Below, piece after piece: positions 62,001-64,000 of a stretch of DNA of 64,000 nucleotides. The number at the start of each line of letters is the position of its first letter. The stretch's first letter is position 1. Made by a program: the position numbers and the translations under genes. The stretch comes from JAIEPW01 sp964471915 (GTDB lineage Bacteria; Acidobacteriota; Terriglobia; Bryobacterales; Bryobacteraceae). Location: contig CAYYID010000021.1 of the NCBI GenBank assembly GCA_964471915.1, positions 16,741-80,740 of the forward strand. Direction: 5' to 3'. Under the pieces are notes generated by a model that worked only from the letters and a program-made list of their open reading frames with translations, was not told where the DNA came from and did no database searches.

Positions 62001-62001
62001 C

Positions 62002-62478
62002 TCACCACCTCCCGTTCGATTTTGCGATCGCTTCGCCGACTATTCTTCCCGGCGTTCGAAGACGTGCGGCGGTCGTCGGCCGAACTGACGCCAAGATACG
62101 GCTCGCCGCTGAGCCAACCGCCTGATCCAGTTGAGCGTTAACAGCAGCGAAGGTATCGGCGCGCGATCTTCCGTTCTGGGTTTGGAGCGCACGGAGTTCG
62201 ATTCCCCGGAGTTCCTGGAGTTTCTGGCCGAACTCGGAGGCCACGCTCTTCAGGAGCGCCAACTCGTTTGTGTCAAGCGAGAGCTCCTCGATCAGGAGTG
62301 CGTCCGTGCGCTTGATTGCGTCAACGTTCAGTCTGCTCGGATCACTGAGTCGCATGAACAGGGAACGGAAGAAATGACGCTCACTCTCTGTCTGAAGCGG
62401 CTGAGTTGGCTGTCCGAAAGCGGTGATCCCAAGAAGAAGAATCATGGGTAAGATCGGTACGCGAAAGCGTCTTATCAT
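62002..62478 (-). CDS. Small exported protein of unknown function
   Basis: 158 aa: signal peptide MIRRFRVPILPMILLLGITAFGQ, then an alpha-helical mature part (RHFFRSLFMRLSDPSRLNVDAI, ELALLKSVASEFGQKLQELRG, DTFAAVNAQLDQAVGSAASRILASV) with coiled-coil character. No family is recognised. AAGGAG lies 7 bp before the ATG at 62478. It is the first gene of a two-gene leftward operon with the beta-helix protein and may help that protein fold or be exported, which is inference only. Confidence 0.75.
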   Translation of the reverse strand: MIRRFRVPILPMILLLGITAFGQPTQPLQTESERHFFRSLFMRLSDPSRLNVDAIKRTDALLIEELSLDTNELALLKSVASEFGQKLQELRGIELRALQTQNGRSRADTFAAVNAQLDQAVGSAASRILASVRPTTAARLRTPGRIVGEAIAKSNGRW

Positions 62479-62630
62479 CGCGGGCTCCTTTCGTTAGCGC
62501 GGATCTTCCGGCTACACACTTAGGCTAGGCCGTGAGGCAGATTCTCGGCGATGAATTTTTCACGTGGTTCAGCGGCGAACCATGTCTCGTTCTCACGCCG
62601 ACGTAGACTGTTGACAGGAAGCTCTGACCC

Positions 62631-63767
62631 ATGGCCCGCACCTCGAAAACCAATGGAGAAATCGCCGTCCGCAAGACGCGGCTCGGCGACATTGCGCCCG
62701 CCCGGACGCCGCTGACGATCGAGCGCTACGCGGCCGGGGAATCCGGCGCCGGCGCGCTGGAAGCTCGCGTGAACGCCATCCACGACGTGCTGACCCCGGG
62801 GGAGCCCGTGGACGCCGCAACCGAGCCCTTGCTGCGGCAGATCGACGCGCTGCTGCGGGGCACGTCCCCGGACGACCTGGAGCGCATCCGGAGGCGTCTC
62901 AAGGAGCACCGCCGCCTGATCGATCCCTCGCCGGTGCCGGCAGATCTCGAGTTGGTGGACAACTGGCGCGAGGGCGTCTATCCCTACAAGAACCTGATGA
63001 CGCGGAAGGCGTACGAACGCCAGAAGTACCGCCTGCAGGTCGAACTGCTGAAGCTGCAGGCGTGGGTGAAGGCCAAGGGGCAGAAGCTGGTAATTCTGTT
63101 CGAGGGGCGCGACGCGGCGGGCAAGGGTGGCGCCATCAAGCGCTTCATGGAGCACTTGAATCCGCGCGGCGCGCGCGTGGTGGCGCTCGAGAAGCCCACC
63201 GAGACCGAGCGCGGCCAGTGGTATTTCCAGCGCTATGTGAGCCACCTGCCGACCGCCGGCGAGATCGTCATGTTCGACCGCTCCTGGTACAACCGCGCCG
63301 GCGTCGAGCGGGTGATGGGCTTTTGCACGCCGCAGGAATACGAGGAGTTCATGCGCCAGGCGCCGGACTTCGAGCGCCACCTGGTGCGCAGCGGCGTCCA
63401 TGTCATCAAGTTCTGGTTTTCTGTCAGCCGCGAGGAGCAGCGCCGCCGTTTCAAGGAACGCAAGGCGCACCCACTCAAGCAGTGGAAGCTTTCGCCCATC
63501 GACATGGCTTCGCTGGACAAGTGGGAGGAATACACCAAGGCGAAGGAGGCGATGTTCTTCGAAACCGATACCGCCGACGCCCCCTGGACGGTGATCAAGT
63601 CCGACTGCAAGAAGCGCGCGCGCCTGAACGCCATGCGCTACATCCTGCACAAGCTGCCTTATACGAACAAGGACATCGGGCAGATCGGCACGCTCGATCC
63701 CTTGCTGGTAGGTCGCGCGCATGTGGTGTACGAGCGCGGCGAGAAGGCGGGCAGCGCGATACTCTAG
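62631..63767 (+). CDS. ppk2: Polyphosphate kinase 2 (PPK2 family, with N-terminal extension)
   Basis: 378 aa. The P-loop is LVILFEGRDAAGKGGAIKRFME (GRDAAGKGG at 159-167), and the Walker B-like site is EIVMFDRSWYNRAGVERVMGF (D216, R217). The lid module SREEQRRRFKERKAHPLKQWKLSPID is typical of PPK2, which uses polyphosphate to phosphorylate nucleoside mono- or diphosphates. The sequence around GRDAAGKGGAI and the ADP-type lid fit class I (acting on NDP), but subclass is a judgement. The first 100 residues (ARVNAIHDVLTPGEPVDAATE) are an extra helical domain not needed for catalysis. Cytoplasmic. It is divergent from the small exported gene upstream. Confidence 0.93.
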   Translation: MARTSKTNGEIAVRKTRLGDIAPARTPLTIERYAAGESGAGALEARVNAIHDVLTPGEPVDAATEPLLRQIDALLRGTSPDDLERIRRRLKEHRRLIDPSPVPADLELVDNWREGVYPYKNLMTRKAYERQKYRLQVELLKLQAWVKAKGQKLVILFEGRDAAGKGGAIKRFMEHLNPRGARVVALEKPTETERGQWYFQRYVSHLPTAGEIVMFDRSWYNRAGVERVMGFCTPQEYEEFMRQAPDFERHLVRSGVHVIKFWFSVSREEQRRRFKERKAHPLKQWKLSPIDMASLDKWEEYTKAKEAMFFETDTADAPWTVIKSDCKKRARLNAMRYILHKLPYTNKDIGQIGTLDPLLVGRAHVVYERGEKAGSAIL

Positions 63768-63833
63768 CAGGGGCCTGTCGGCGAGCCGGCCATGGCGCTG
63801 GCGCGGCGACCCTGACCCCCCTACAATTTGGGG

Positions 63834-64000
63834 ATGGACATCCCTGGTCACGCCGTACCGCGCCGCGCGCTTTTCCTGCTGCTGCTCGCAGCCGGCCTGC
63901 TTGCACTGCCGGAATCGCCGGCGCGCGAGGTCGCCGGTGCCCGCAGTGTCAGCCCGCGCGGCGCGTTGCCTGCGGCGGAGCAGCAGGTCGTCGACCTGTT
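63834..64000 (+). CDS. Probable HtrA/Deg-like trypsin-family protease, 5' end only
   Basis: The last 167 bp encode MDIPGHAVPRRALFLLLLAAGLLALPES, a signal peptide or membrane anchor, then ALPAAEQQVVDLF running off the window. That short stretch resembles the segment just before the protease domain in HtrA-type proteins (L-x-x-x-EQ-x-x-I/V-x-LF followed by S-P-S-V-V). A TACAAT box lies 6 bp before the ATG with no Shine-Dalgarno. The catalytic domain is outside the window, so the assignment is tentative. Confidence 0.5.
   Translation, partial: MDIPGHAVPRRALFLLLLAAGLLALPESPAREVAGARSVSPRGALPAAEQQVVDL

Overview
The window looks like chromosomal DNA from an acidobacterium of the Solibacter/Bryobacter type (Bryobacterales, subdivision 3). 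The evidence is protein families that are nearly private to that group: three orphan ADOP-type ABC permeases (TIGR03434-like), a PadR regulator of the acidobacterial kind next to one of them, a giant NHL-repeat protein with the Solibacter C-terminal domain (TIGR03437-like), an Oar-like TonB-dependent receptor with an N-terminal carboxypeptidase-regulatory domain, and many small secreted or lipoprotein genes. Base composition is GC-rich throughout, except for a visibly more A/T-rich islet at about 58.2-62.5 kb.

Layout. 0-3.5 kb: 5' part of a secreted propeller-like gene, an ADOP permease and its PadR regulator. 3.5-5.7 kb: a secreted phosphodiesterase bracketed by two diverged copies of a composite REP-like repeat. 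5.7-10.6 kb: a second ADOP permease, a lipoprotein, a propeller protein and an orphan antitoxin-like gene. 10.8-16.5 kb: Baeyer-Villiger-type monooxygenase, glycosyltransferase, exported KatG, small NTF2-like protein. 16.5-18.7 kb: two consecutive frameshifted genes, the second a GT-C-like membrane protein. 18.7-27.4 kb: exported protein, gamma-glutamyltransferase, DinB protein, NHL/TIGR03437 giant, pirin. 27.8-37.6 kb: hydrolase plus PQQ/cytochrome c dehydrogenase pair, TonB-dependent receptor, lipoprotein amidohydrolase, GMC oxidoreductase. 37.6-44.8 kb: penicillin acylase and PQQ-like propeller (coupled), M28 peptidase and crotonase (coupled), unknown gene. 44.9-45.4 kb: a 467-bp element bounded by perfect 35-bp inverted repeats. 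45.5-50.3 kb: esterase, DUF1697, SRPBCC-like protein, third ADOP permease. 50.4-51.9 kb: tRNA-Val(GAC) and an HTH/PIN toxin-antitoxin pair. 52.1-55.7 kb: gpmI, an FAD amine oxidase and a bestrophin-like channel, tightly packed. 55.9-58.2 kb: a large radical SAM enzyme resembling tetraether/membrane-spanning lipid synthases, with a strong terminator. 58.2-62.5 kb: A/T-richer islet with an HTH gene, an intact paralogue of the broken GT-C gene, and a secreted beta-helix protein. 62.6-64 kb: class-I-type PPK2 and the start of a probable HtrA-like protease.

How the genes fit together. Most products are secreted or membrane-bound and suggest a heterotroph scavenging polymers, peptides and alcohols: peptidases, acylase, esterases, PQQ and FAD dehydrogenases and an outer-membrane receptor. 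The radical SAM gene is the most interesting single enzyme, because subdivision 1 and 3 Acidobacteria contain membrane-spanning iso-diabolic acid. Many genes have a TAnnnT box 6-8 bases upstream of the start codon and no Shine-Dalgarno, suggesting leaderless transcripts. No CRISPR array, prophage or complete insertion sequence was seen. All functions are read from sequence only; no database search was run.
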